Shown here: piece by piece, positions 1 to 7,053 of the stretch
How positions within the stretch are numbered: the first letter of the stretch is position 1
Layout of the letters: every line of letters starts with the position of its first letter
NCBI RefSeq assembly: GCF_014648675.1
Contig: NZ_BMRO01000017.1
Span: forward strand, 1 to 64,000
Origin: Actinomadura livida
GTDB taxonomy: Bacteria; Actinomycetota; Actinomycetes; Streptosporangiales; Streptosporangiaceae
Direction: 5' to 3'
Length of the DNA stretch: 64,000 nt
Program-made: the position numbers and the translations under genes
The notes under the pieces: generated by a model
The model's database searches: none
Told to the model about the DNA's origin: nothing
Seen by the model: the letters and a program-made list of their open reading frames with translations, nothing else

Positions 1-278
1 GGCGCGCCGGCGAGCGGTGGCTGCGGGCGGGCGCGTCGGTGCCGCAGCAGCAGACCATCCGGGACTTCGCCAGGTCCGGTCACCGCGGTCGCGGCGACCG
101 TCGCGGGGGACGCCAGCAGCCGCTCGGGCAGGGCGCCCGTGCTGCTCGCGAGCTGCCACAGCGCCAGCAGCGCCAGCGGGCTGAGGACTTGCGGCCCGAT
201 GCGGGGCCGCGGGAGTGCGGGGAGTCGGGGGCGCGCCCCGGAGGCCGGGCGCGCGAGGTCTACGGACGATGTGGACAT
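1..278 (-). CDS. ABC transporter permease, sulfonate (SsuC-like) type, N-terminal part only
   Basis: The reading frame opens with ATG at 278, has GGAG 6 nt upstream, and stays open to the window edge (about 92 codons). After a basic, proline-rich start comes a hydrophobic helix (PLALLALWQLASSTG) and then LPERLLASPATVAATA, which matches the conserved beginning of SsuC/TauC inner-membrane permeases for alkanesulfonates. The last 25 codons look less like the family than the first part, so a frameshift near the edge is possible. It lies 62 bp downstream of the FMN reductase gene on the same strand, which fits a sulfonate uptake operon. The family call is inference from this short stretch. Confidence 0.5.
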   Translation of the reverse strand, partial: MSTSSVDLARPASGARPRLPALPRPRIGPQVLSPLALLALWQLASSTGALPERLLASPATVAATAVTGPGEVPDGLLLRHRRARPQPPLAGA

Positions 279-340
279 GGGGGCTCCAGGTCCTTCGTGA
301 GCAGGTCCTTCGGGAGAAGGCGGTCGGGGGGAGAGACCGG

Positions 341-883
341 TCAGGAGGTGGTGGTGGCCCTCGCGGCGAGCAGCCCGGCCACCTGCGGCGCGACCTGGGC
401 GGCCCAGGCGTCCAGGAGCTCGCCGGCCTGCTCGATCCGGTTCTCCGGGACCACGGCACCGGGGGTCGGGACGGAGGCGCCGAGCTCCGCGAGCAGCGGG
501 CGCAGGTGGACTTCGACGGCCGGCGCGTGGCGGGCGTCGCCCATGACCATCAGCGGGAGCGCGACGGCCGAGGCCAGCGCGCCACCGGGGAGGCGGTCCA
601 GGAAGGTCTTCAGCAGGCCGGTGTAGGTGCCCTTGTAGGTCGGGCTGGCCACCACCAGGACGTCGGCGTCCTGGACCGTCCGCTCCGCCGCCTGCAGCGC
701 GGCGGGGGCCGCGGCCGAGCCCAGCCCCGCCGCGAGCGCCGACAGGTCGACGACCTCGCGGTCCACCGGGCCGAGCCGGGCGCCGACGGCCTCGGCGGCC
801 AGCACGGCGAGGGCGCGGGTCCGCGACTTCGGCCGGGGGTTGCCGACCAGCGTGACGAGCCGCGCGGGCGGCGGCGTCACCAC
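341..883 (-). CDS. NADPH-dependent FMN reductase (SsuE-like)
   Basis: A 180-residue flavodoxin-fold protein. Residues near 13-22 (VGNPRPKSRT) form the flavin phosphate loop, and ASPTYKGTYTGLLKTFLDRL is the typical second flavin-contact segment of the NADPH-dependent FMN reductase family. Such enzymes supply reduced FMN to two-component monooxygenases, for example those that desulfonate alkanesulfonates. The ATG at 883 overlaps the end of the upstream cysteine dioxygenase gene by 7 bp, which indicates translational coupling. With the SsuC-like permease downstream, the likely job is sulfonate sulfur assimilation (inference). No monooxygenase gene is visible in the window and it may lie beyond the left edge. 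Confidence 0.88.
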   Translation of the reverse strand: MVTPPPARLVTLVGNPRPKSRTRALAVLAAEAVGARLGPVDREVVDLSALAAGLGSAAAPAALQAAERTVQDADVLVVASPTYKGTYTGLLKTFLDRLPGGALASAVALPLMVMGDARHAPAVEVHLRPLLAELGASVPTPGAVVPENRIEQAGELLDAWAAQVAPQVAGLLAARATTTS

Positions 884-1338
884 TGGCCCGCGTCCTCGGT
901 CGCGAGCCGCACCAGCCGGCCGTCGGCGAGGTCGTAGCGGTTCATGGTCGCCAGCGGCGGGGAGTAGGCGTGCACGCTGACCGCCGGGGCGGCGGAGACG
1001 TTGCGCACCTCGTGGACGTAGTCGGCCCCGAACGTGCGGACCGTCCCCGGACCCACGTCCCGCACCGCGCCGAGGTCCCGCTCCTGCAGGCCGCCCAGCG
1101 CCACCGCGAACGCGCCGCGCGAGCCGCCGTGGTCGTGCAGCCCGGTGCTCTGGCCGGGCAGCCAGCTGATCAGCCAGATCTCCCGGTCACCGTCGTGGTG
1201 CAGCCGCTCGTACCAGCGGCCGGCCGGGCTCAGCCGCACCCGCGGCAGCCATGCGCCGGGGTTCTCGGCGAGTTCCGTCACGGTCGCGGCCAGCGCCCCG
1301 GCCACCGTGTCCCGCACCGGGGCGATCGTGTTCGCCAT
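877..1338 (-). CDS. Cysteine dioxygenase-family cupin protein
   Basis: A 153-residue cupin. The motif GQSTGLHDHGGSRGAFAV carries the paired histidines that bind Fe(II) in type I cysteine dioxygenases, and a later His (DYVHEVRN) completes the metal triad. The family oxidises cysteine or related thiols to sulfinates. The ATG at 1338 is chosen over an upstream in-frame start because AGAGGAACGACGG directly precedes it and the upstream part is not cupin-like. First gene of a leftward operon with an FMN reductase and an SsuC-like permease. A cysteine-rich leader frame and a strong hairpin lie just upstream, suggesting control by cysteine supply. The thiol substrate cannot be told from sequence. Confidence 0.87.
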   Translation of the reverse strand: MANTIAPVRDTVAGALAATVTELAENPGAWLPRVRLSPAGRWYERLHHDGDREIWLISWLPGQSTGLHDHGGSRGAFAVALGGLQERDLGAVRDVGPGTVRTFGADYVHEVRNVSAAPAVSVHAYSPPLATMNRYDLADGRLVRLATEDAGQW

Positions 1339-1483
1339 CCGTCGTTCCTCTCCCTGTGTCCAGTGGATTGCGCGCCGTGCGCGGCTGGGACGCCGCGCAC
1401 GGACACAGGCCGCTCGACAGCCGGCCGAGATCGACGTGCGGCCGCGTCCACAGAGAGAACCCCGAGTGCATGCGGCCAAGCAT
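1187..1483 (-). CDS. Upstream leader frame with actinobacterial Cys-leader signature, running into the dioxygenase gene
   Basis: ATG at 1483 (second ATG at 1471), AGGAAA about 9 nt upstream. The peptide contains HVDLGRLSSGLCPC, matching the His-Val-Asp-Leu-x-Arg...Leu-Cys core of the short leader peptides that precede sulfur genes in many actinobacteria. Cys codons are at 1403-1405 and 1397-1399. Unlike ordinary leaders it has no stop after the Cys codons. The frame continues through the dioxygenase start in a different frame and stops only at 1187. Translation of the leader part is likely; the long tail is probably only a consequence of a missing stop. Not previously known to me in this overlapping form. 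Confidence 0.6.
   Translation of the reverse strand: MLGRMHSGFSLWTRPHVDLGRLSSGLCPCAASQPRTARNPLDTGRGTTDGEHDRPGAGHGGRGAGRDRDGTRREPRRMAAAGAAEPGRPLVRAAAPRR
1375..1402 (-). promoter_or_regulatory. Perfect 11-bp stem-loop in the cysteine leader, ahead of the dioxygenase start
   Basis: On the minus strand CCGTGCGCGGC, a 6-nt loop (GTCCCA) and GCCGCGCACGG form an uninterrupted 11-bp stem. The 5' arm contains the second Cys codon of the leader frame, and the 3' arm ends 36 nt before the dioxygenase ATG. A ribosome paused at the Cys codons would cover the 5' arm, so the hairpin could form or open depending on charged tRNA-Cys. The regulatory role is inference. Confidence 0.65.
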
Positions 1484-1634
1484 GGCGGCGATTTCCTACT
1501 AAGTCAACCGGAAATGTTCTCTACTGTGCCCGGCCGCCCGGGTTTCCACCGGCGCGGCGCGGGCAGGACGAACCCCGCTACGCCCGGCGGCGCCCGCGGA
1601 TGAGGGCCGCGCCGCCGCGGCCGGAGGCGAGGAG

Positions 1635-1940
1635 ATGAGATCCATGAGCGGGACGGTCCCCGAGGTCTGGATCGAGGCCGGCGGGGGGCAGGACATGGTC
1701 CGCGCCGACATGATCGTGGTGCTCCGCCTGGACGAGACCGGGCGGCTGACCGCGCAGCTCCGCGACGAGGCGAGGGTCAGCGTGACCCTCCTGGAGGGCT
1801 CGGCCGACCCGCGCCCGCCCGACGACTTCCATCGCCGGCTGATCCGGACCGTCGCCGAACTCGGCCGAACCGGCGGCGCGCAGCTCGTCCGCGCGCGGCA
1901 CGACGGCGACGGCTGGCACTGGGTCAGCGAACCCGTGTAG
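1635..1940 (+). CDS. Small hypothetical protein
   Basis: 101 residues from ATG 1635, or 98 from ATG 1644, which sits at a better distance from GAGGAG. The frame has normal actinobacterial codon use and no membrane segment or signal peptide. The central part (MIVVLRLDETGRLTAQLRDEARVSVTLL) suggests a short alternating beta-sheet domain, and the C-terminal half (RLIRTVAELGRTGGAQLVRAR) looks amphipathic-helical. I do not recognise the family. It stands alone between a divergent sulfur operon and a convergent regulatory gene pair. Confidence 0.6.
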   Translation: MRSMSGTVPEVWIEAGGGQDMVRADMIVVLRLDETGRLTAQLRDEARVSVTLLEGSADPRPPDDFHRRLIRTVAELGRTGGAQLVRARHDGDGWHWVSEPV

Positions 1941-1985
1941 GGACGCGCCGCCCCGCCTCCGCGCGCCGGTCCCGCCCGGGGCGGT

Positions 1986-2498
1986 TCACCCGTCCGCGGT
2001 GACCGCGTCCTGGTGCCACCAGGTGAAGGAGTGGATGTACCGGGTGCCGTCGCGCGCCGGGCGGCGCCCATAGGTGAGGGCCACGATGCCTCGGCCGGGC
2101 GCCTCGGGCACCGGTTCCGGCGCCGCGTCGTGGATCTCCCCGAGCAGGAGCCGCGCGGACGCCCGCAGCTCCAGCCGCAGGTCGATCGGGCCGCGCATCG
2201 GGCCGCGGGCCCGCGAGGCGGTGCGGGCCAGGAACTCCTGGACGAGGGCCGTCAGATGGTCGGTGAGGTCGCCGGCCACGGGACCGAGACCCCACCCGTG
2301 CAGTGCGCCGTGGACCGTCCGGCGGACCTGGCCGGCCGCGGCGCGGCCGCCCGGCAGCCGGCATCGGGCGACCCGCAGGCCCGTCCCCGGGTCGTCGTCG
2401 GCGTCGTGCTGGGTGAACGCGGTCACTTCGCTCTCCGATCGGGAAGCACGTCCGGTGTCGCTGTCCGTGTTGTCCCCGGCGGCGGGCGGTTCAGACAC
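1986..2498 (-). CDS. Degenerate GHKL (anti-sigma type) ATP-binding-like protein
   Basis: 170 residues. From about residue 42 the pattern RCRLPGGRAAAGQVRRTVHG, then WGLGPVAGDLTDHLTALVQEFL and IDLRLELRASARLLLGEIHD follows the order of the small histidine-kinase-like ATPases common in actinobacteria (anti-sigma and partner-switch factors). The N-box asparagine is missing (EFLARTASRA stands where ELVTNAVRHA is usual) and no clear glycine box follows, so nucleotide binding is doubtful. The start overlaps the end of the upstream DUF5994 gene by 8 bp, so the two are probably co-translated. Possibly a regulatory or structural derivative of the family; function unknown. Confidence 0.6.
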   Translation of the reverse strand: MSEPPAAGDNTDSDTGRASRSESEVTAFTQHDADDDPGTGLRVARCRLPGGRAAAGQVRRTVHGALHGWGLGPVAGDLTDHLTALVQEFLARTASRARGPMRGPIDLRLELRASARLLLGEIHDAAPEPVPEAPGRGIVALTYGRRPARDGTRYIHSFTWWHQDAVTADG

Positions 2499-3069
2499 GC
2501 TCGGTGGAGATGTCGCAGGAGGCCAGGATCTCCTGCGGCATCATGTCCCCGGTCTCGATGGCGGACCTGGCCAATGCGGCCTCGGCCGACGCCGGCGCCG
2601 CGCCGGGCGGGACGACGAGGAGCAGGAGCGGGTCCGCCTGCCCGCGGGTGACCGCGACGACGTGGTCGAGGTGGGCCAGCCAGCCCACCCGGATCTCGCG
2701 CCCCCGCACGGTGATGCGGAGGGGGATCTCGTCCCAGTCGTAGAAGTCGATGGTCACCAGGCTGGCCGGGGCGCCGCCCGGCCCGGCCAGGGCGGTCAGG
2801 AGCTCGGTGAGCTCGGCGGCGGTGTCGCGGGACCGGGGCCACCAGCCGCCGTCCAGGACCCCGCGGCCGGTGCCGCTCGGGACGAGGCGCACGCGCGGCC
2901 GCGGCGATGCCGCGGTTTCCGGGGCCGCGGTGTCGGCAGCTGCGGTGTCGGCCGGTGCGGTGTCGGCCGGTGCGGTGTCGGGAGGTGCGGACGCGGAGAG
3001 CGAGGTCACGGAGAGTGTGATCGCGGGCTTTGCGTCCGGGGAGGCGAGCCGTACTGCTTCACGGGCCAT
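2491..3069 (-). CDS. DUF5994-family protein with Ala/Asp/Thr repeat linker
   Basis: 192 residues. The segment RVRLVPSGTGRGVLDGGWWP followed by PRSRD and a TAELTELLTAL helix is the hallmark of DUF5994, an actinobacterial family of unknown function often found with anti-sigma-like ATPases. Residues about 28-50 are a low-complexity stretch (APADTAPADTAAADTAAPET) encoded by 15-bp tandem repeats. It overlaps and probably couples to the degenerate ATPase gene downstream. A regulatory role is guesswork. Confidence 0.75.
   Translation of the reverse strand: MAREAVRLASPDAKPAITLSVTSLSASAPPDTAPADTAPADTAAADTAAPETAASPRPRVRLVPSGTGRGVLDGGWWPRSRDTAAELTELLTALAGPGGAPASLVTIDFYDWDEIPLRITVRGREIRVGWLAHLDHVVAVTRGQADPLLLLVVPPGAAPASAEAALARSAIETGDMMPQEILASCDISTERV
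2921..2990. repeat. 15-bp tandem repeats inside the DUF5994 gene
   Basis: Units of the form GCCGGTGCGGTGTCG run with period 15 (2936-2950, 2951-2965, 2966-2980, with diverged units on both sides). They encode the ADTAP-like linker. Two adjacent units are identical, which suggests slippage and possible length variation between strains. Confidence 0.8.
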
Positions 3070-3404
3070 GGATGGGCCCCATTCTCGGTCCGTACGGGAC
3101 CGGTTCGTGTACCGCCGGGGACGGCGCGGCAGGACCGCCGGCGCGCGGGATGCCCTCGGGGCCCGCCAGTCTACGTCACGGCACGTGGACGGCCCGGCGC
3201 GTAGACTCGCGGTGACCAGGAGTTCCCATCGCGGGCGGCCGTGCCCGCGTCTCCCCGGTTTCTCGCCTCTCGGCCCGCCACCGGGCCAGACGGGGTCCGC
3301 CGCCGTGACACCTCCGCACCTCCCCGCCCTCCCCCCGCCGGATGCCGCCGCCCGGCCCGCCGCCGCGCCGGGGCCCGGTTCGAGCCGGGGAGCGAGGTGC
3401 GGGC
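3070..3404. other. Divergent intergenic region
   Basis: About 335 bp between the DUF5994 gene (leftward) and the GAF gene (rightward). It must hold both promoters. I see no convincing -35/-10 pair, palindrome or additional gene; the frames crossing it are compositional. Confidence 0.5.
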
Positions 3405-4004
3405 ATGACCGGTGACGACCTGCGGCCCGGCGCCTGGGGGCCGCCCAGCGGCGCGGAGGACGCCCGGCGCCTCGCGGCCTCGTTCGAGCTGATGACGGCG
3501 GTCCGCGACGGGACGCCGCTGCACGGCCTGCTGACCCTGGTGGCGGAGCAGGCGCGCGCCATGGCGGCCGTGCCGCTGGCGTTCATCGCCCTGCCCGCCG
3601 AGGACGCCCTCATGCTGCGCGTCGAGGTCGCGGTCGGCGCCGGGAGCGAGCGGGTGCGCGGGCTGACGGTGCGGCGCGGGCGGTCGATGCTCGGCCGGGT
3701 GTTCAGCTCGCACCGGGCGCTGTCCGCCCGGATCGTCGCCGACCAGACCCTCAGCGCGCTGCCGGCCGGCCCGATCCTGATCCTGCCGCTGGACACCGGG
3801 GAGGCGACGCGCGGGGTGCTCGCCGCCCTCGGCCCGCCCGGGGCGGCGCCGTGCAGCCCGTCCACCGCCCGGCAGCTGCTGCTGTTCGCCGACACCGCCG
3901 CCCGCCTCGTCCAGCTCGCCGAGGACCGGCGCGCGGCCGTCCCGCGGAACCCCGCGGACGCGGACGTCATCCCGCTCTGGCCGCCGGGCGCCTCGCGGGC
4001 GTGA
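3405..4004 (+). CDS. GAF domain protein
   Basis: 199 residues from ATG 3405, preceded by GCGAGGTGCGGGC; the in-frame start at 3342 adds a proline/arginine-rich stretch unlike the rest. Residues about 15-170 fit a single GAF domain (FELMTAVRDGTPLHGLLTLV start, a central strand-rich core with RRGRSMLGRVFSS, and ILILPLDTGEATRGVLAALG). The layout resembles the GAF half of DevS/DosS-type kinases, but no kinase, response or output domain follows, so it could be a stand-alone ligand or redox sensor. No partner gene is adjacent. A U-tract hairpin follows at 4098. Confidence 0.8.
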   Translation: MTGDDLRPGAWGPPSGAEDARRLAASFELMTAVRDGTPLHGLLTLVAEQARAMAAVPLAFIALPAEDALMLRVEVAVGAGSERVRGLTVRRGRSMLGRVFSSHRALSARIVADQTLSALPAGPILILPLDTGEATRGVLAALGPPGAAPCSPSTARQLLLFADTAARLVQLAEDRRAAVPRNPADADVIPLWPPGASRA

Positions 4005-4097
4005 CCCGGGCGGGAACGGAAATCCGACACGCCCCGGTCCGTACCGCGAATCATGTGGTACCGTGACTACTAGTTGCGGTTCCCATAGACATTTTCG

Positions 4098-4132
4098 TGC
4101 GCCTGTCGGATCTGACCTCAGGCGCATTTTTT
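4098..4132 (+). terminator. U-tract hairpin between the GAF gene and cspA (terminator or cspA leader attenuator)
   Basis: TGCGCCTG, a 13-nt loop and CAGGCGCA form a perfect 8-bp stem followed at once by six T residues, then TGTTGTTCT. This classical intrinsic form is uncommon in such GC-rich DNA. It lies 94 bp after the GAF stop and 86 bp before the cspA ATG, so it can end GAF transcription or sit inside the cspA leader as a cold-responsive attenuator. Sequence alone cannot separate these roles. Confidence 0.75.
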
Positions 4133-4217
4133 GTTGTTCTGGATCTTCCGGATGGGCCATCGCGGCGTTTCGGTCGCGCACGGTGCGCGGCCGGGATAGA
4201 CCCAGAAGGAAACGAAT

Positions 4218-4421
4218 ATGGCCACCGGTACCGTTAAGTGGTTCAACGCGGAAAAGGGCTTCGGCTTCATCGAGCAGGACGGCGGCGGCGCCGACGTCTT
4301 CGCCCACTACTCCAACATCGCGGCCCAGGGCTTCCGTGAGCTCCAGGAGGGCCAGAAGGTGTCGTTCGACGTCACCCAGGGCCAGAAGGGCCTGCAGGCG
4401 GAGAACATCGTTCCCGCCTGA
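4218..4421 (+). CDS. cspA: Cold-shock protein (CspA family)
   Basis: 67 residues, the standard length. [12 protein letters not shown] (RNP1) and DVFAHYSNI (RNP2-like) are intact, giving the five-stranded OB-fold that binds single-stranded RNA and DNA and melts RNA structure. ATG at 4218 is preceded by AGAAGGAAACGAAT. Monocistronic: an U-tract hairpin lies upstream and a long GC-rich hairpin downstream. The AT-richer leader region from about 4050 probably holds the promoter and a structured 5' UTR, as is usual for cold-shock genes. Confidence 0.96.
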   Translation: MATGTVKWFNAEKGFGFIEQDGGGADVFAHYSNIAAQGFRELQEGQKVSFDVTQGQKGLQAENIVPA

Positions 4422-4437
4422 CACGCGACAGCGCGGG

Positions 4438-4478
4438 CGTGCCCGCCGCCCCGGGGTCTCCCCGGAGCGGCGGGCACG
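4438..4478 (+). terminator. Terminator after cspA
   Basis: CGTGCCCGCCG pairs with CGGCGGGCACG around an inner CCGGGG/CCCCGG helix, giving a nearly continuous stem of about 17 bp followed by TTCGTTTTCC. It lies 16 bp after the cspA stop and before the converging peptidase gene, so it may serve both directions. Confidence 0.8.
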
Positions 4479-4505
4479 TTCGTTTTCCGCCGTGGTGCGC
4501 GTGCG

Positions 4506-5867
4506 CTACTTGCGGCGCGCCACGTCGTACGCGGCGCAGCCGACCAGTTCGAGCGACACCTGGAGCCGCTTCAAGCTGATGTTCTGGGCGATCGTGTCCT
4601 CGGGGGTGTGGTAGATCGGTTCGAGCTGGCTGGGCGCCTCGTCGCCGCGCCAGCTGAAGTTGCCCGCCGCGATGCCGCGCTCGTAGAACGCCTCGTGGTC
4701 GCTGGAGCCGCGGGCGGTGGGGCCCTGGACCTGCCCGGTGTAGCCGAGGCGGCCCGCGGCGGCGTTCACCGCGGCCGTGGTGGTGTTGTCGGCGCCGTCC
4801 ACGGACAGCAGCCAGTAGGTGCCCGCGGGCGGATGGCTGGTGGCGACCATGTCGTTCTGGAAGCAGCCGGTGATCTGCGCGACGCCCGCCTCGTCGAGTT
4901 CCCGCACGTAGTGCCGGGCGCCGATCAGGCCGTACTCCTCCGAGCCCCACAGGCAGATGCGGATCGCCTGCTGGGTGGGCAGCCGCCGCAGGACGCGCGC
5001 CAACTCCAGGCACAGCACCGTCCCGCTGCCGTCGTCGTTGGCGCCGGGCGAGCCGGGGACGCTGTCGTAGTGCGCGCTGACGATGACGGCCTTGCCCTCG
5101 GGGTTGGGCAGCGTCGCCTTCCGCTCGGCCAGGACGTTGTACGAGGTCAGCCCCGAGTGGTGCGTGACCTCGAACGACAGCCGCCGGGCGCCCGCGCGGA
5201 TCCGCTCGCCGTGGTACTCGGCCAGGCCCAGCACCGGGATCGCGACCTGCTCCCCCAGGTTCGGGGTGAACGAGCCGGGCTTGCGCTCCGGGTAGGTCTC
5301 CGAGCGCGCGTTGACGATGAGCGCGGCCTTGGCGCCCGCCCCCGCGGCGGCCTTGGCCTGCTGGGTCTCCATGCCGGTCACCCGGTCGAACAGCACCAGC
5401 TTGCCCCGCACGTCGCCGGTCACCTCGGTGACGCGGCCGGCGTCCACCACCTTGCCCTCCACCGAGCCGACGGCGCCCTGCGGCGCCGCGCTGGCCTGCC
5501 AGAGCCGCTCGCCGCGGGCGCGGATCTCCGCGAGGTACTTGTCGGCGACCGGGAAGGGCTGCAGTTCGACCTTGTAGCCGAGTTCGCGCAGGGTTCCGGC
5601 GATGTAGCGGGCGGCGCGGTGCTCGGACCGCGTGCCGGCGATGCGCCAGCCGATCTCGTCGCTGAGCACCTTGAGGTGCCGCAGCGCCCGGCGGGCGTCG
5701 ACCCGGGCGACCACGGCCCGGTCGCCGACGGAGAGGGAGGGCGGCAGGGCGGCGCCGGGGCGCTGCCGGGTCGCGGCGGCGGCGGTGCCGGGGAGCAGGC
5801 CGACGGTCGCGAACCCGGCGAAGGCCGCGGCTCCGGCCAGCAGGTCGCGGCGTTTGACCTCGGACAT
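4506..5867 (-). CDS. Tat-exported M28-family zinc aminopeptidase with PA domain
   Basis: 453 residues from ATG 5867, preceded by GAGGAGACACC. The N-terminus KRRDLLAGAAAFAGFATVG is a twin-arginine signal and cleavage is likely after TAAA. A protease-associated insert lies at about residues 130-240 (AKAAAGAGAKAALIVNARSE). The M28 zinc site is complete: HYDSVPGSPGANDDGSG (His, Asp), the EE pair in WGSEEYG, a later Asp (CFQNDMV) and a C-terminal His (YHTPEDT). These secreted aminopeptidases release N-terminal residues from peptides, like the Streptomyces griseus enzyme. Single gene, convergent with cspA. Confidence 0.93.
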   Translation of the reverse strand: MSEVKRRDLLAGAAAFAGFATVGLLPGTAAAATRQRPGAALPPSLSVGDRAVVARVDARRALRHLKVLSDEIGWRIAGTRSEHRAARYIAGTLRELGYKVELQPFPVADKYLAEIRARGERLWQASAAPQGAVGSVEGKVVDAGRVTEVTGDVRGKLVLFDRVTGMETQQAKAAAGAGAKAALIVNARSETYPERKPGSFTPNLGEQVAIPVLGLAEYHGERIRAGARRLSFEVTHHSGLTSYNVLAERKATLPNPEGKAVIVSAHYDSVPGSPGANDDGSGTVLCLELARVLRRLPTQQAIRICLWGSEEYGLIGARHYVRELDEAGVAQITGCFQNDMVATSHPPAGTYWLLSVDGADNTTTAAVNAAAGRLGYTGQVQGPTARGSSDHEAFYERGIAAGNFSWRGDEAPSQLEPIYHTPEDTIAQNISLKRLQVSLELVGCAAYDVARRK

Positions 5868-6301
5868 GGTGTCTCCTCGTGGAGATAGGTGCCGTGCCCG
5901 CCCGGCTCGGGTCTCAAGCGTGGCGGACGACGGCCTGACAAGGACCTTTGCCCCCGTTTGCACGAACCTATGAAAAGGGATCTATAGCGGCAAGAAACGC
6001 GTACCGTTCCGCAACTCAATCGTGATCAAGACCGCGCGGCGTGATCACGACGGGTTCGGCCGCATGCCGCCGCCGCACGGCCGCCCCGATCGGCCGCGTG
6101 CCGCGCGACGTGATCAGGTACGCGCTTTACCTTTTCCTCGCCCGCTCGAAAGGGACCAACGGCGGCCGGCCAAGGGACCAAGGTCTCTCTTCGCCCGCGA
6201 ATTTCTGATGGACACTCATATTGACGGGATTAGCGTCCGAACAACCCTCGTCGCGCACTTCGCGGACACTCACCGTATACACCTCAATAAAGGAGGAGGA
6301 A
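5868..6301. other. Divergent intergenic region
   Basis: About 434 bp between the M28 peptidase gene and the stress-protein remnant. It is AT-richer than its surroundings (for example near 5950-5990 and 6190-6300) and holds the promoters of both. Two GGGACCAA half-sites are annotated separately. I see no further gene. Confidence 0.5.
6149..6188. promoter_or_regulatory. Paired GGGACCAA half-sites upstream of the stress-protein remnant
   Basis: AAGGGACCAA occurs at 6150-6159 and 6172-6181, exactly 22 bp (about two helical turns) apart. The second continues into GGTCTCT, giving an imperfect GGGACC/GGTCTC palindrome. DevR/DosR-type regulators bind GGGAC-based palindromes ahead of universal stress protein genes in actinobacteria, so this is a candidate hypoxia/dormancy operator. 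The assignment is inference. Confidence 0.4.
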
Positions 6302-6929
6302 ATGTCCGCGGAACGAAGAACCATCCTCGTCGGAGCCGACGGCTCCGCCCCCTCCGACCTCGCCGTCATCTGGGCCGCCGACGAAGCGGCGCGCACCGGC
6401 AGGTCACTGCGCCTCGTGCACGTCGTGGAGACGGCCATCCTGGACGTCCCCGGGCGCACGACCGACGGCATCGTCGAGGAGCTCACCGGGGCGGGCGAGC
6501 GGATCCTGCGGGACGCCGAGGTCCTCGCGCTGCGCCGGCAGCCAGGGCTCGCCGTCGAGACCGAGGTCGTCCAGGACCAGAACGTACGCCTTCGCCACCG
6601 CCGCCGCCCGCGAGGCCCCGCTGCGCGTGGTGCACGTCCGGCAGCCCGCACCGCCGGCCGTCGAGGCCCGGGTGGACCGGCGGGACGCGACCGAGGCCGC
6701 TCGCGAGCGCCTGACCTCCGTCCTGGCGCCGTGGCGGGAGCGCTACCCGGACGTCAAGGCCGGTGAGGAGGTCTTCATCGGCCACCCGGTCGACGCGCTG
6801 GCGACCGCGTCCGCGAACGCCGGCCTGGTCGTCGGCTCCCGGGAGCGCCTCATCCCGCTGGGATCGGTGAGCCACGGCGTGCTCCACCACGCCCGCGGCC
6901 CGGTGGCCGTCGTCCGCCCCTACGCGTGA
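6302..6929 (+). pseudogene. Universal stress protein (two-domain UspA) with internal deletion and frameshift
   Basis: Starts at ATG 6302 after a perfect AAAGGAGGAGGAA site. The first frame encodes the start of a Usp domain (RRTILVGADGSAPSDLAVIW through to VVQDQN near 6583). From about 6582 another frame continues with TYAFATAAAREAPLRVVHV and ends as a normal second Usp domain at 6929, including the nucleotide-binding GSRERLIPLGSVSHGVLHHA pattern. Missing between them are the end of domain 1 and the start of domain 2, about 65 residues. Deletion of roughly 200 bp, not a multiple of three, explains both. As it stands only a 154-residue abnormal product could be made. Confidence 0.85.
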
Positions 6930-6939
6930 CGCCGCACGC

Positions 6940-7053
6940 TCAGGTCACCAGGCCGTTGCGGTAGGCGTAGACGACCGCCTGGAAGCGGTCGCGCAGGTCC
7001 AGCTTGGCGAGGATGCGCGAGACGTAGGTCTTGACGGTCTCCTGGCGCCCGGC
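6940..7053 (-). pseudogene. C-terminal fragment of a LuxR/NarL response regulator
   Basis: The frame ending at 6940 reads ETVKTYVSRILAKLDLRDRF and then QAVVYAYRNGLVT, the last two helices of a LuxR-type helix-turn-helix. The receiver domain and the first HTH helices are absent. Upstream the sequence switches abruptly, near 7054, to an unrelated lipoprotein start. The fragment has no start codon of its own. Confidence 0.8.

Noticed and set aside
39-937. Plus-strand frames at the left edge
   Set aside because: Antisense to the permease fragment and FMN reductase; Arg/Gly-rich composition only.
3171-4424. Minus-strand frames through the GAF and cspA genes
   Set aside because: Antisense to two well-supported genes, no domain and no start signal.
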